NCBI GenBank assembly: GCA_903919455.1
Contig: CAIXIJ010000115.1
Coordinates: forward strand, 45,098-109,097
Reading direction: 5' to 3'
DNA length: 64,000 nucleotides
Origin: an uncultured Acidimicrobiaceae bacterium
Lineage (GTDB): Bacteria; Actinomycetota; Acidimicrobiia; Acidimicrobiales; Ilumatobacteraceae
The notes below the pieces were generated by a model that ran no database searches, was not told where the DNA came from, and was given only the letters and a program-made list of their open reading frames with translations. A program made the translations under genes and the position numbers. Below are positions 1 to 8,564 of this stretch, one piece after another (the first letter of the stretch is position 1; each line of letters starts with the position of its first letter).

Positions 1-1274
1 TCGCCACGGCGGGTCTGACAGAGGTCCATCAGGGTGCCCGTGTAGTCCTTCGGAGTGATGATGCTCACTCGGAAGTAGGGCTCCTCGATGAAGTCGATGC
101 TCTGGGGCATCGGTAGATCGGCAGGGTTGTCGCAGAGTTCCACTTCACCGTTGGTCTTGTGGACGCGGTACTCCACGCTCGGAGCGGTGGCGATGAGCGC
201 CAGGTTGAACTCGCGCTCGAGGCGCTCCTTCACGATCTCCATGTGCAGCAGACCGAGGAAGCCGCAGCGGAAACCGAAGCCGAGCGCACCGGAGCTCTCG
301 GGCGAATAGGTGATGCTCGCATCGTTCAGCTTGAGCTTCTCGAGGCTCTCGCGCAGCAGTTCGAAGTCGTCGCCATCGATGGGGAACAGGCCGCAGAACA
401 CCATCGGCTTCGGGTCGCGGTAACCCTCCAGCGCGGTGGTGGCGCCGTGATGGAAGGTCGTGACGGTTTCACCGGAACGGGCTTGGCCCACGTCCTTGAT
501 GCCGGCGATGAGATACCCCACCTCGCCGGGGCCGAGCTGCGGGACCGGCGAGGGTCCGGGCGAGCGGACACCGATTTCCACAGACTCCTGCGGAGTGCCG
601 GCGTTCATGAACAGCAGCTTGTCGCCGCTGCTGATGCGACCGTTCATCACGCGGATGCTGGAGACCACACCGCGGTACTGGTCGTACTGCGAATCGAAGA
701 TGAGGGCCTGCAGCGGCGCCTCAGGGTCGCCCTTCGGAGCCGGGATACGTTCGATCACTGCGTCGAGCAGCGAATCCACACCCACGCCGGTCTTGGCCGA
801 GATACGCAGGATGTCTTCTGCCGGGATACCCAGCACGGTCTCGATCTCCATGGCGTACCGATCGGGGTCGGCTGCCGGCAGGTCGATCTTGTTCAGCGCC
901 GCCACGATCTCGAGGTCGTGTTCGAGCGCCAGGTAGCAGTTGGCCAGCGTCTGGGCTTCGATGCCCTGTGCGGCGTCGACCACCAGCACCACGCCCTCGC
1001 ATGCCGCCAGGCTGCGGCTCACCTCGTAGCCGAAGTCGACGTGACCGGGCGTGTCGATGAGGTGCAGCGTGTGCCCCTTCCACGCCACGCGCACGTTCTG
1101 CGCCTTGATGGTGATGCCACGCTCGCGCTCGAGATCCATCGAGTCGAGGTACTGCGCACGCATGTCGCGCGCGTCCACGGTCTTGGTGATCTCCAGGATG
1201 CGGTCGCTGAGGGTGCTCTTACCGTGGTCGATGTGAGCGATGATCGAGAAGTTGCGGATGCGTTCGAGGTCCAT
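1..1274 (-). CDS. lepA: Elongation factor 4 (LepA), 3' end beyond the window
   Basis: Translational GTPase that back-translocates or remodels stalled ribosomes. 424 codons of the usual roughly 600 are present; the C-terminal part lies outside the window. The GTPase motifs are intact: the P-loop AHIDHGKST at residues 13-21, DTPGH at 74-78 and NKID at 128-131, followed by a SAK motif. The ATG at 1274 opens with [14 protein letters not shown], which matches the family N-terminus, although the only Shine-Dalgarno-like sequence upstream is weak. It is divergent from rpsT, a neighbourhood shared with other Actinobacteria. The reading frame is open throughout. Confidence 0.96.
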   Translation of the reverse strand, partial: MDLERIRNFSIIAHIDHGKSTLSDRILEITKTVDARDMRAQYLDSMDLERERGITIKAQNVRVAWKGHTLHLIDTPGHVDFGYEVSRSLAACEGVVLVVDAAQGIEAQTLANCYLALEHDLEIVAALNKIDLPAADPDRYAMEIETVLGIPAEDILRISAKTGVGVDSLLDAVIERIPAPKGDPEAPLQALIFDSQYDQYRGVVSSIRVMNGRISSGDKLLFMNAGTPQESVEIGVRSPGPSPVPQLGPGEVGYLIAGIKDVGQARSGETVTTFHHGATTALEGYRDPKPMVFCGLFPIDGDDFELLRESLEKLKLNDASITYSPESSGALGFGFRCGFLGLLHMEIVKERLEREFNLALIATAPSVEYRVHKTNGEVELCDNPADLPMPQSIDFIEEPYFRVSIITPKDYTGTLMDLCQTRRG

Positions 1275-1371
1275 GGGCGGTCGCTCAAGGTTACCGGGCA
1301 GGTTGGGGCGAGGGGCGTGGTGCTGTTAGCCTTCAAAGGCAGTTTTCCGAGAGTCGTAGAGGGTCCATTCC

Positions 1372-1626
1372 GTGGCGAACATCAAGAGTCAGAAGAAGCG
1401 CAACCTTACGAATGCCAAGCGCGCAGCGCGCAACAAGGCGACGAAGAGCGAGCTCAAGACTCGCGTGCGCAACGCCACGGCGGCCGCTGGCACCGAGCAG
1501 AGCGACGAAACGCTCCGCTTGGCCGTGAAGCGCCTCGACATGGCTGCTGCCAAGGGTGTCATCCACCCCAACCAGGCCGCTCGCCGCAAGAGCCGCCTGA
1601 TGAAGAAGCTCAACGCCGCAGGCTGA
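1372..1626 (+). CDS. rpsT: 30S ribosomal protein S20
   Basis: Small-subunit protein that binds the 5' domain of 16S rRNA. 84 residues, the normal length, very Lys/Arg-rich, starting MANIKSQKKR as in other S20 proteins. The start is GTG at 1372, with a GAGGG ribosome-binding site at about 1359-1363, 8 nt upstream. It is transcribed away from lepA and ends just before a strong hairpin that separates it from the convergent holA. Confidence 0.97.
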   Translation: MANIKSQKKRNLTNAKRAARNKATKSELKTRVRNATAAAGTEQSDETLRLAVKRLDMAAAKGVIHPNQAARRKSRLMKKLNAAG

Positions 1627-1650
1627 ACCGCCGCTGCGAAAGTGTTCTGG

Positions 1651-1681
1651 AACGAGCCCGGGCCAATGGCCCGGGCTCGTT
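1651..1681. terminator. Bidirectional hairpin between rpsT and holA
   Basis: Perfect 14-bp inverted repeat (AACGAGCCCGGGCC and its complement) around a 3-nt AAT loop, lying between the convergent 3' ends of rpsT and holA. No T-run follows on either strand, so it is a U-less hairpin of the kind common in high-GC actinobacteria. Its role as a terminator is inferred from position and symmetry. Confidence 0.75.
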
Positions 1682-1698
1682 CGCGTATACGGGCCTGG

Positions 1699-2673
1699 TC
1701 AGCGGCGGGACGCGCCGCCAAGGCGACTGAGGCGAGCGACGAGCACTTCCATCACCAACTCCTCAGGCCAGTCCTTCGCGCCACGCAGATCCAGGTCGGC
1801 CTGTGCCAGAAGGCCGATGGCACGCGCAGTGCCTCCCCCACCGAGCTTGCGGTATTGGTTGAGCGCCTTCTTGGCGGGATAGCCGGGCTTGATGCCCATC
1901 GCCGCAGCCGCCGACGCCTCGTCGCGAGCATCCACGCCGTCGAGCGACAACAGCTTCACGTAGTGGCTGTGAAGGATGCTCATCACCTGCAGAGGGTGGC
2001 GCTCACCGGCGCGCATCATGCGGTGCAGCAACTGCAGTGCTCGTGTCGTGTCGCCGCCGTCGATCGAATCGGTGAGATCCCATGGCGGCACGCCGCCGGC
2101 GTCACCGAGGAACGGGATGACATCGGCTGCCTTCAGCGTGTGGCCCTGTCCGTAGGTGCTTGCCAGGGTGTCGAGAATGCCTTCCAAGCGGCCGGCGTCT
2201 TCACCCAACCACTCCGTGAGCACGCTGACGGCGTGTGCATCAAGCCGCATGCCGCGTGCCCTGATCTGATCTTCGAACCAGCCGGCACGATCCTTCGTTC
2301 GCGACGGCGGCGCGGTGGCGATCGTGGTGGCAGACGCGTTCTTGAGTGCGTCGGTGAGCGCCTTGGGCATCCGCCCGCCGCCAGACACCAGCACCAGCTG
2401 CGTGCTCGGTAAGGGCTCGGCGAGATAGGCCACGAGTGGAGCCACATCATCGGCGTTGAATCGCCCCACCCCGCGTGCCACCACGACACGGCTGTCGGTG
2501 AGGAACGGCGGCGTCTGCGCGGCATCCACCACATGGCGCAACTCGAATTCCTCGCCATCGAAGTCTTCGACCATGAGGGATCGATCGCCGTCACCCACGA
2601 GGCGCTTCAGAAGATCGCCGATGGCGGTAAGGAGCAGCGACTCGTCGTCGCCCGTGATGAGGTACGCGGACAT
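1699..2673 (-). CDS. holA: DNA polymerase III subunit delta
   Basis: Clamp-loader delta subunit, which opens the sliding clamp during replication. 324 residues from the chosen ATG at 2673. The product begins MSAYLITGDDESLL and keeps the family pattern: an AAA+-like N-terminal domain without a proper P-loop, and a C-terminal collar domain (region WDLTDSIDGGDTTRALQLLH onward). An ATG seven codons upstream (2694) is in frame but would overlap comEC; 2673 lies 7 nt after the comEC stop. It lies downstream of comEA and comEC on the same strand, the order also seen in mycobacteria. Confidence 0.93.
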   Translation of the reverse strand: MSAYLITGDDESLLLTAIGDLLKRLVGDGDRSLMVEDFDGEEFELRHVVDAAQTPPFLTDSRVVVARGVGRFNADDVAPLVAYLAEPLPSTQLVLVSGGGRMPKALTDALKNASATTIATAPPSRTKDRAGWFEDQIRARGMRLDAHAVSVLTEWLGEDAGRLEGILDTLASTYGQGHTLKAADVIPFLGDAGGVPPWDLTDSIDGGDTTRALQLLHRMMRAGERHPLQVMSILHSHYVKLLSLDGVDARDEASAAAAMGIKPGYPAKKALNQYRKLGGGGTARAIGLLAQADLDLRGAKDWPEELVMEVLVARLSRLGGASRR

Positions 2674-2680
2674 GGCGGTC

Positions 2681-4096
2681 TCAGAATGGCACAAGCCGAG
2701 ATGCCGAGCGCGAGCGATGGCCTCGAAACAGTGCGAACGCCAGCGCTACAAGCGCGATGCACCAGGCAACCACGGCGGCTACGCCCGACGGTTCGAGTGC
2801 GGCACCCACCTGCGCCACCGTGGCGGTCCAGCGTGTTCCCAACGCTGCTGGCGCCATCACGAGGCGTTGCAGCCAGCCTGGCAGTAGCGAGGCGAACATC
2901 CCGGCGGGCAGCCCGTAGAGCATCACCAGGCCCGCCACCGGCACGGCGGCCACGTTTGCCGCCACCGACACCAGCGCCAACCGATGGAACACCATCAGGC
3001 TCGGCAGTAACACTCCCACCTGCGCGCCCAGGCTGATGCCCACCGACACCCGCAACCACTGTGGCCCTGGTAGCCGGGCGGCACACCAAGGACCGACGGT
3101 GCACACACCCAGCGTGGCCCCCACCGACAGCCAGAACCCGACGAGATGCACCAGCATCGGATCGCCCACGGTGAGCAGGGTCACCGCAAGCCCCACCAGA
3201 CGTAGTGGTGTGACCTGACGACCCAGCACGAACGCGGTAGCGCTGAGCATCGCCATCAGTCCGGCGCGCAGCACCGATGGTTCGAATCGCGTGATGGCCA
3301 TGAACCACAGAATCGCTGCAACCGTGACCGCCCAACGCCACCACGAACGAAGGCGCCGCAACAAGGGCAGCATGGCGGCCATCACAAAGGCAACGTTCTG
3401 CCCGGAGACAGCGGTCAAGTGCGACAGACCCGCTCTGCGGAACTGGGCCACCATCCATTGCGGTTGCAAGGCATCGTCGCCGATGACCAGACCCGTGAAG
3501 AGGGCTGCCTCTGCAGGTCGCATCGTCTGCGACGCGCTGCGCCGAAGCGCAGCGCGCACGCGATTACCTGCTCGCGCCAGCCCGTTTCCGGGCACGACGT
3601 CGCCGAGCACCTCTACACGAAAGGTACCGACGACATGTCGTGTCTGGGCACGGCGAACGTTGCCGGCCGTGGTCATCCGAGTACCACTCGTCCACACCAT
3701 CTCGCCGACCTGGCGTGCCTCGGTGGTCGCTCGAGCACCGCCATACACCCAGCTGTCGAAGCGCTCACCCTCGATCTCCCAGGTGATCCGCATACCACGG
3801 CCCACCTGAACGGGATCCGCAGCAACCACGGCCCATCCGATGAACGGCCCGAGATGGCGAGGGGATGCTTCGGCCCACGACCGCGCTGCCGCGACCGAGC
3901 CAACCACGGCCAAGATGGCGCACGCCACAAATGGGAACCATCGCCGTCTTCCAAGGCCCACCACGAGGCCGACACACACGCCGGAAGCGGCACCAACCAC
4001 GGCGCCGAGCACAGTGGCTACGGCGACCGCAAGGATGTCGGCGTCGCTGAGATGGTGCCATGAGCGCAGTCCTCCTACGCCGTACGCTCGTCTCAT
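2681..4096 (-). CDS. comEC: ComEC/Rec2-type DNA uptake channel, short form
   Basis: Polytopic inner-membrane protein expected to form the channel for single-stranded DNA entry. 471 residues: N-terminal membrane helices (about 20-70), an OB-like soluble region (about 80-180), then the Competence domain from about 197, with the conserved SGQN motif at 231-234 and a run of hydrophobic helices to the end. Full-length relatives are longer and end in a metallo-beta-lactamase-like domain, which is absent here; the mycobacterial homologue is also short. The ATG at 4096 has a GGGAG site 7 nt upstream. The start shares two bases (CATG) with the divergent gene at 4095. Confidence 0.88.
   Translation of the reverse strand: MRRAYGVGGLRSWHHLSDADILAVAVATVLGAVVGAASGVCVGLVVGLGRRRWFPFVACAILAVVGSVAAARSWAEASPRHLGPFIGWAVVAADPVQVGRGMRITWEIEGERFDSWVYGGARATTEARQVGEMVWTSGTRMTTAGNVRRAQTRHVVGTFRVEVLGDVVPGNGLARAGNRVRAALRRSASQTMRPAEAALFTGLVIGDDALQPQWMVAQFRRAGLSHLTAVSGQNVAFVMAAMLPLLRRLRSWWRWAVTVAAILWFMAITRFEPSVLRAGLMAMLSATAFVLGRQVTPLRLVGLAVTLLTVGDPMLVHLVGFWLSVGATLGVCTVGPWCAARLPGPQWLRVSVGISLGAQVGVLLPSLMVFHRLALVSVAANVAAVPVAGLVMLYGLPAGMFASLLPGWLQRLVMAPAALGTRWTATVAQVGAALEPSGVAAVVAWCIALVALAFALFRGHRSRSASRLVPF
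4083..4088 (+). promoter_or_regulatory. Candidate -10 element, leaderless start
   Basis: TACGCT lies 6 nt before the ATG at 4095, so transcription would begin at or next to the start codon. No Shine-Dalgarno sequence is present. Confidence 0.45.
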
Positions 4097-4535
4097 GGAG
4101 CAGCTCCCTCACGACGCCATCCCGGTGCCGCAGGGACCTCGCGCTTACCGAGCTCGGCTACGCCGCTTGGGACCCATCCTCGGCCTGTTGCCTCCAGCTG
4201 TACTCGCCTGCGGTTCGTGGTTGATGCTGCGTCACAACGACAGCACACTGCGCGGCGTGCTGGCATTTCTGCTGGCGGTGCTAGCGGCACCGGTGCTGCT
4301 GGTGGCCGGAGTGCCGCTGAGTGGCGGGCCGGGCGAGCATCCGTGGGCGTTGCTGGCGAGCGTGGCGATGTGGTTGTTGCTCGGTGCGATCGCCGCACGG
4401 AGGGCCACCCGCCTTCCTGCCGCAAGTTGGCGCGATTTCTGGCGCGATTATCTTTGGCTGGCGAGCGGAGTGTGGCTCGGGGTCGTCGGGGCTCTCGTCG
4501 CAGCGAACCTGCTGCTCGGCCGCACGCTCGTGTAG
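4095..4535 (+). CDS. Small four-helix membrane protein, unknown function
   Basis: 146 residues with about four hydrophobic segments (roughly 25-45, 55-75, 85-105 and 125-143) and a short hydrophilic N-terminus. No family recognised. It is wedged between divergent comEC and convergent comEA, ending 3 nt before the comEA stop. The ATG at 4095 is chosen because the protein becomes membrane-like directly after it and because a TACGCT element lies 6 nt upstream. A role in DNA uptake is not implied by anything in the sequence itself. Confidence 0.6.
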   Translation: MEQLPHDAIPVPQGPRAYRARLRRLGPILGLLPPAVLACGSWLMLRHNDSTLRGVLAFLLAVLAAPVLLVAGVPLSGGPGEHPWALLASVAMWLLLGAIAARRATRLPAASWRDFWRDYLWLASGVWLGVVGALVAANLLLGRTLV

Positions 4536-4538
4536 CCG

Positions 4539-5231
4539 TCATACGGTCACCAACCCGCGGAGTGCCTCCATCTTCGCCGGTCCGATGCCACGCACCTCGG
4601 CCAGATCATCCACGCGGCCGAACGGACCGTGTTCGTCGCGGTATCGCACGATGGCAGCCGCTGTGGCTGGGCCAACGCCGGGCAGCGCGTCAAGGTCGTC
4701 GGCAGTCGCACGATTCAGATCCAACGGGCCGGGCAGCGAGGTGTCCACTCCCCCAGCCGGATCGGGACGAGTCGGTTCCCCGACTCGAGGGATGTACACG
4801 TGTTGGCCGTCGGCCATCACGGCAGCGAGGTTCACCACATCGGCGTCGGCATTGGCGGCCAGTCCGCCAGCACGCCCTACCGCGTCGATCACCCGGCTTC
4901 CTCCGTGCAACGTGTACACACCGGGCGACACGACCGCCCCTGCGATGTGCACCACGACGTCGGCTGTCGTCGTGCCAACGTTGGCAGCCACCTCAGTAGC
5001 CGTGGGGGCAACAGCGAGCGAACTGCCGGTGCGAGGCGCAAACGGCAGCGCGGACTCCGGCGGCGTCGCCGGCGGTTTCACCAACCAGTACGCCGCTGCC
5101 AGGACAGCAAGCACCACCACTGCGGTGCCGAGCACACGCCCCACACCAACCCACTCCAGCCAGGATCGAACGCGGTACGGAATCGATTGTGGCGGCGCCG
5201 GCCGATCGGGGGGATCGGGCAGATCGGACAC
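4539..5231 (-). CDS. comEA: ComEA-type DNA-binding competence protein
   Basis: Membrane-anchored DNA receptor for natural transformation. 230 residues: a short proline-rich cytoplasmic N-terminus, one transmembrane helix (about 32-50), a linker, an SLBB domain (VVHIAGAVVSPGVYTL region) and a C-terminal pair of helix-hairpin-helix motifs with DLNRATADDLDALPGVGPATA and RGIGPAKMEALRG. The GTG at 5231 is preferred over an ATG 15 codons upstream because GGGAGG lies 4 nt before it. comEC follows in the same direction, after the small + strand gene at 4095-4535. Confidence 0.9.
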   Translation of the reverse strand: MSDLPDPPDRPAPPQSIPYRVRSWLEWVGVGRVLGTAVVVLAVLAAAYWLVKPPATPPESALPFAPRTGSSLAVAPTATEVAANVGTTTADVVVHIAGAVVSPGVYTLHGGSRVIDAVGRAGGLAANADADVVNLAAVMADGQHVYIPRVGEPTRPDPAGGVDTSLPGPLDLNRATADDLDALPGVGPATAAAIVRYRDEHGPFGRVDDLAEVRGIGPAKMEALRGLVTV

Positions 5232-5306
5232 ACGACCTCCCAGAGGTACACCGCGCGAGAGCACGGCGACAAGCAACTGGGGGAAGCTGTTGCCGAACCT
5301 ATCGGC

Positions 5307-5651
5307 TCATGAAGCAATGCGGTGTTCGGCCACGGGCTCAGGAACCGCCGTGGCGATCGATCGCCGTGCCACCCAATCGGCCTCGATCTCCATGGGGATC
5401 CGGAGATACGCACCGCGGTGGCCTTTGCGCCGCAGTCGCCACGCGAGATAACTCGTCAGGTAGCGAGTGGAGAAGCCCACCACGCCAAATCGACGCCACT
5501 GACGAACGTGCACCATCTCATGGCGCATCAGCGAAGTGCTCGCCTTGCCACGGCGCACCACGACCATCGACCCCAGCGTGATGGCGTCGAACCCCTTCGG
5601 TACCGGTCCGCCTTCCCAGAGGCGATATCCGTCGCGGAGCTCGATCGTCAT
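5307..5651 (-). CDS. Small HExxH-motif protein (possible metallopeptidase fold)
   Basis: 114 residues. The segment MRHEMVHVRQW contains an HExxH zinc-binding motif in its central part, followed by a conserved-looking helix (FGVVGFSTRYLTSYLAWRLRRKG) and EIEAD, where the Glu or Asp could be a third ligand. No signal peptide or membrane anchor is evident. The ATG at 5651 lies 19 nt downstream of the PIM acyltransferase stop. The length is too short for most peptidases, so it may be a minimal metalloprotein. Function unknown. Confidence 0.55.
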   Translation of the reverse strand: MTIELRDGYRLWEGGPVPKGFDAITLGSMVVVRRGKASTSLMRHEMVHVRQWRRFGVVGFSTRYLTSYLAWRLRRKGHRGAYLRIPMEIEADWVARRSIATAVPEPVAEHRIAS

Positions 5652-5670
5652 CGCCCACGACCCTACTGCA

Positions 5671-6582
5671 TCAGTAGCCGGGGTCACTGGGCCAGTTCGG
5701 TTGGAACAAATGCCACTGTTCCGGAGCCCGACGAATGAGGAACTCGAGTTCCCGAGCCAGGGTCTGCGTGATCCGGGCCACGTCGTCGCGCAGGCCACCC
5801 TGTCGCACCATCGGGATTGCCGGCCGCACCAGCGCGTGGTGCCCGTTGTACGCAGGCGTGAAGTAGCAACCCACCGGCAACACGGGTGCGCCCATCCGCA
5901 GACCGAGCATTGCTGGCCCAGCAGGCAACGTGGTGCGCTCGCCGAAAAACTCCACATCGACGCCGTTCCGCTCGATGTCGCGGTCGCAGAGCAGACACAC
6001 GATCTGGTTCTCCTTCAGCGCCTTCGACACTGCTGCAGCGGCTCCGGGACCGGTGGGCACGACGGTCATGCCCAGGTTCTTGCGGAGTTCGGCGAACCAT
6101 TCGAACAACTCGGGTGGCTCCAGCGCCTCGACGACCACCGTGAGCCGATATCCCTGATCGGTCATCCATCGTCCGGCCCACTCCCATCCACCCAGGTGCG
6201 GAAGGGCGAAGATGCACCCGTTGCCGAGGGCCAATGCGTCCGTGATGTGATCGAAACCATCCACGCTGAACGCTCGGTCCACCGTCTTCTTGCTCAGGCT
6301 CGGCAGTCGAAAGCTCTCCATGTAGTAGTGGGCGTAGCTGTCGAATGACTGCTGCACCGCCACGCGGAGGCTGGCACCACGGAGGCCGGGGTTCACACGC
6401 TGGATGTGGCGCTGGATCATGGCCCGTCGTTCGGCACTGGCGAAGCTGGCGCCGAAGCCAAGTGAGGTGGCGGCGGCAGTCGCCAACGGGCCCGGCATCA
6501 GCCTCGCGGCGAGCGAACCCATCTTGTACGCGTTCACGGTGGCGGCGTCGGTGAGGCGCTGCCGTGGCGTGGTGTCAGTCAT
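5671..6582 (-). CDS. Phosphatidylinositol mannoside acyltransferase (PatA/HtrB family)
   Basis: Predicted acyl-CoA-dependent acyltransferase that acylates the mannose of PIM1/PIM2 on the inner face of the membrane. 303 residues; the catalytic H(x4)E motif is HLGGWE at 129-134, followed by the family segment EFFGERTTLPAGPAML. Its 5' end overlaps the pgsA 3' end by 8 nt, the same pgsA-acyltransferase pairing as in mycobacteria, where pimA is the next gene. Here pimA is about 12 kb away. A lauroyl-transferase role in lipid A synthesis is unlikely because of this context. Confidence 0.87.
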   Translation of the reverse strand: MTDTTPRQRLTDAATVNAYKMGSLAARLMPGPLATAAATSLGFGASFASAERRAMIQRHIQRVNPGLRGASLRVAVQQSFDSYAHYYMESFRLPSLSKKTVDRAFSVDGFDHITDALALGNGCIFALPHLGGWEWAGRWMTDQGYRLTVVVEALEPPELFEWFAELRKNLGMTVVPTGPGAAAAVSKALKENQIVCLLCDRDIERNGVDVEFFGERTTLPAGPAMLGLRMGAPVLPVGCYFTPAYNGHHALVRPAIPMVRQGGLRDDVARITQTLARELEFLIRRAPEQWHLFQPNWPSDPGY

Positions 6583-7276
6583 TGCGGGTGGTTCGACCTG
6601 GGCGGGCTATGCGCGTGTGCCGGCGCTCGGTGCGAACGACGCGGCGGGTCTGTCTGCGGCTGCGCCGCATCTCGATCTTCGCGGCCGTGACTGGGGCCAC
6701 CGCGGCCTGCTTCCAGACCTTCATGAAGCGCTGCACCGCAGTGATAGCCGTGAGCGCCAACGTGATCCACAGGATCGGGATGAGCAGCACGGGAAACAGC
6801 AGGCCGAGGCACAGCGCGATGATCCGCTCGGCGCGTTCCATCAGGCCACCCTTGGCATCGAGGCCGAGCGATTCTGCCTTGGCTCGCATGTAACTGATCA
6901 CCGAGCTGAGCGCCATCACCGCGAACGGCAACATCGCCATGTGGGGCGACTTGGCCGATGCGAAGTACCAGGCCACGCCGCCGAACAAGAGCGCATCGGC
7001 GAAGCGATCGATCGTGGAGTCGAAGAAGGCACCACGCTGGCTCGACGTGTTCGATGCCTTCGCCAGTGCTCCGTCGAGCAAATCGGGCAGTGCAGCGAGG
7101 ATGACCAAGAGCAGCCCAAGCCGAAGTTGCCCGGCTCCGATGGCGACCGCGGCACCTACTGCAACCAGCAACCCGAGCACCGTCAGGTGGTCGGGCGTGA
7201 GACCCGTCTTGCGCAGCCCATTGCCCAACGGCTTGACGGCCTTGTCGACCGGAGCGCGGAATTTGCCGTCAAACAT
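6575..7276 (-). CDS. pgsA: CDP-alcohol phosphatidyltransferase, probable phosphatidylinositol phosphate synthase
   Basis: Membrane enzyme that joins CDP-diacylglycerol and inositol phosphate. 233 residues with the CDP-alcohol phosphotransferase signature D65xxDG69xxA72K73x8G82xxxD86xxxD90. The usual Arg of the DGxxAR element is Lys (residue 73). The C-terminal 40 residues are strongly basic. The ATG at 7276 is chosen over one 14 codons upstream, which would overlap the preceding gene. PIP-synthase activity, rather than phosphatidylglycerophosphate synthesis, is inferred from the adjoining PIM acyltransferase. Confidence 0.87.
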   Translation of the reverse strand: MFDGKFRAPVDKAVKPLGNGLRKTGLTPDHLTVLGLLVAVGAAVAIGAGQLRLGLLLVILAALPDLLDGALAKASNTSSQRGAFFDSTIDRFADALLFGGVAWYFASAKSPHMAMLPFAVMALSSVISYMRAKAESLGLDAKGGLMERAERIIALCLGLLFPVLLIPILWITLALTAITAVQRFMKVWKQAAVAPVTAAKIEMRRSRRQTRRVVRTERRHTRIARPGRTTRND

Positions 7277-7302
7277 CGATGCCCACGTTACTTCGCGAGC
7301 GG

Positions 7303-7803
7303 TCAGCCAACGTCCCACTCCTCAACAGGATTGTCCTGCACCATGTGCTCTTTCACCGAGCCATCGACGGCATCCACCAGCACAAGACCGCGACGGCGCG
7401 GCGGATCCTCCGAGGAGTAGACCAGCACACGCCAGGTGGGGCGACTGCGCAGCCCGCGCCACACCTGCTGTGCCGAGGCGTGGCCCACCGGAAAGCCGAC
7501 AGCGCCTTGCGCAGCGACCAGCGCTTCCTTCTCGTCGACGTGCATCCGCCAGCCCGACGTGAAGGCGAAAAGGGCGACCGCGCCCAGCAAGATGGCCGCC
7601 CACAGGAAGCCGTCGTTTACGAGCGCGGCGTCGCGCTGAGTGAGCCACAGGAGCAGACACGCCAACGCCACCACGGTGTACAGAATGGCGGGCTTGCGAC
7701 GGCGGGAGTTGTCGGGGAACTCGTAGGGCCCGAAGTGCTCGACGGCATTGAGGTCGTCGGGCAGTTGGTCGCGGAGGTCGTCGGGTCGGGGCGCGTCGCT
7801 CAT
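7303..7803 (-). CDS. Two-helix membrane protein, unknown function
   Basis: 166 residues: an acidic N-terminus, two adjacent transmembrane helices (about 39-56 and 66-84), then a soluble C-terminal domain (85-166) that may be PH-like in the way of small bacterial membrane proteins; no certain family. First gene of the leftward run 7303-pgsA-acyltransferase-HExxH protein, with 26 nt to pgsA. Probably cotranscribed with the phospholipid genes. Confidence 0.7.
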   Translation of the reverse strand: MSDAPRPDDLRDQLPDDLNAVEHFGPYEFPDNSRRRKPAILYTVVALACLLLWLTQRDAALVNDGFLWAAILLGAVALFAFTSGWRMHVDEKEALVAAQGAVGFPVGHASAQQVWRGLRSRPTWRVLVYSSEDPPRRRGLVLVDAVDGSVKEHMVQDNPVEEWDVG

Positions 7804-7852
7804 GTCGCCTATGAGGCTACGTCGGCGGGGGTGGCTGTGTCACGATGAGGCT

Positions 7853-8557
7853 ATGACGACCATGCGAACCGATCGTGTGGCCTGCGGTGACGCGGGCGAG
7901 ATGAACTTGTTCACCTGGGTACCCGACACCCCGCCACGCGCTGCGGTACTGCTGGTGCAGGAGATCTTCGGAGTGGGTCCCTACATCCGGGCGGTGGCCG
8001 AGCGGCTAGCCGAAGCGGGCTATCTGGTGGGCGCTCCCGATGTGTTCTGGCGCTTCGCTCCGAACTGGGAGGCCGGCCACGACCAGGCGGGCCTCACCGA
8101 GAGCAGGGCCAAGGTGCAGCAACTGGATTTCCCTGCCGCTGTCGGCGACTGCATCGCTGCGCTTGGGCACCTCGCCGCACAGCCCGGCATCGATGCGGCT
8201 CCTGCCGTGATGGGCTTCTGTCTCGGCGGAACGCTGGCCTGGGCCGTGGCGGCGAACGCCGAGCCTTCGGTGTGTGTGAGCTACTACGGCTCCGGTGTTC
8301 CTTCGATGCTGGGAATGATCGATCAGGTGGCGTGTCCGACGTTGTTCCACTTCGGCAACGCCGATGCCTACATCCCGAACGAGGGCGTCGACGCAGTGGG
8401 CGCCGCCATCGCAGGGCGCGAAGGGTTCGTCCTCAACGTGGAGACCGCAGGGCACGCGTTCGACAACCACGAGAGCGAAATGTTCTGGAACGAGAACGCT
8501 TCCAAGGCCGCATGGGCCAAGACCATGTCGTTCCTGCAGTTGTATCTGCCGTCCTGA
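7853..8557 (+). CDS. Dienelactone hydrolase family protein
   Basis: Cytosolic alpha/beta hydrolase of 234 residues. The family's Cys-Asp-His triad is visible: C123 in GFCLGG, D171 in GNADAYIP and H201 in GHAFDN, with E37 in QEIFG at the site that controls the nucleophile. Such enzymes open lactone rings such as 4-carboxymethylenebutenolide, but many have other ester or lactone substrates and no aromatic pathway genes are nearby. The ATG at 7853 places the first strand correctly. It ends 7 nt before the convergent ruvB stop. Confidence 0.9.
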   Translation: MTTMRTDRVACGDAGEMNLFTWVPDTPPRAAVLLVQEIFGVGPYIRAVAERLAEAGYLVGAPDVFWRFAPNWEAGHDQAGLTESRAKVQQLDFPAAVGDCIAALGHLAAQPGIDAAPAVMGFCLGGTLAWAVAANAEPSVCVSYYGSGVPSMLGMIDQVACPTLFHFGNADAYIPNEGVDAVGAAIAGREGFVLNVETAGHAFDNHESEMFWNENASKAAWAKTMSFLQLYLPS

Positions 8558-8564
8558 ACGACGC

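Noticed and set aside
159..1730. 523-codon plus-strand frame over lepA and rpsT
   Set aside because: Overlaps rpsT in another frame and is antisense to lepA; no domain.
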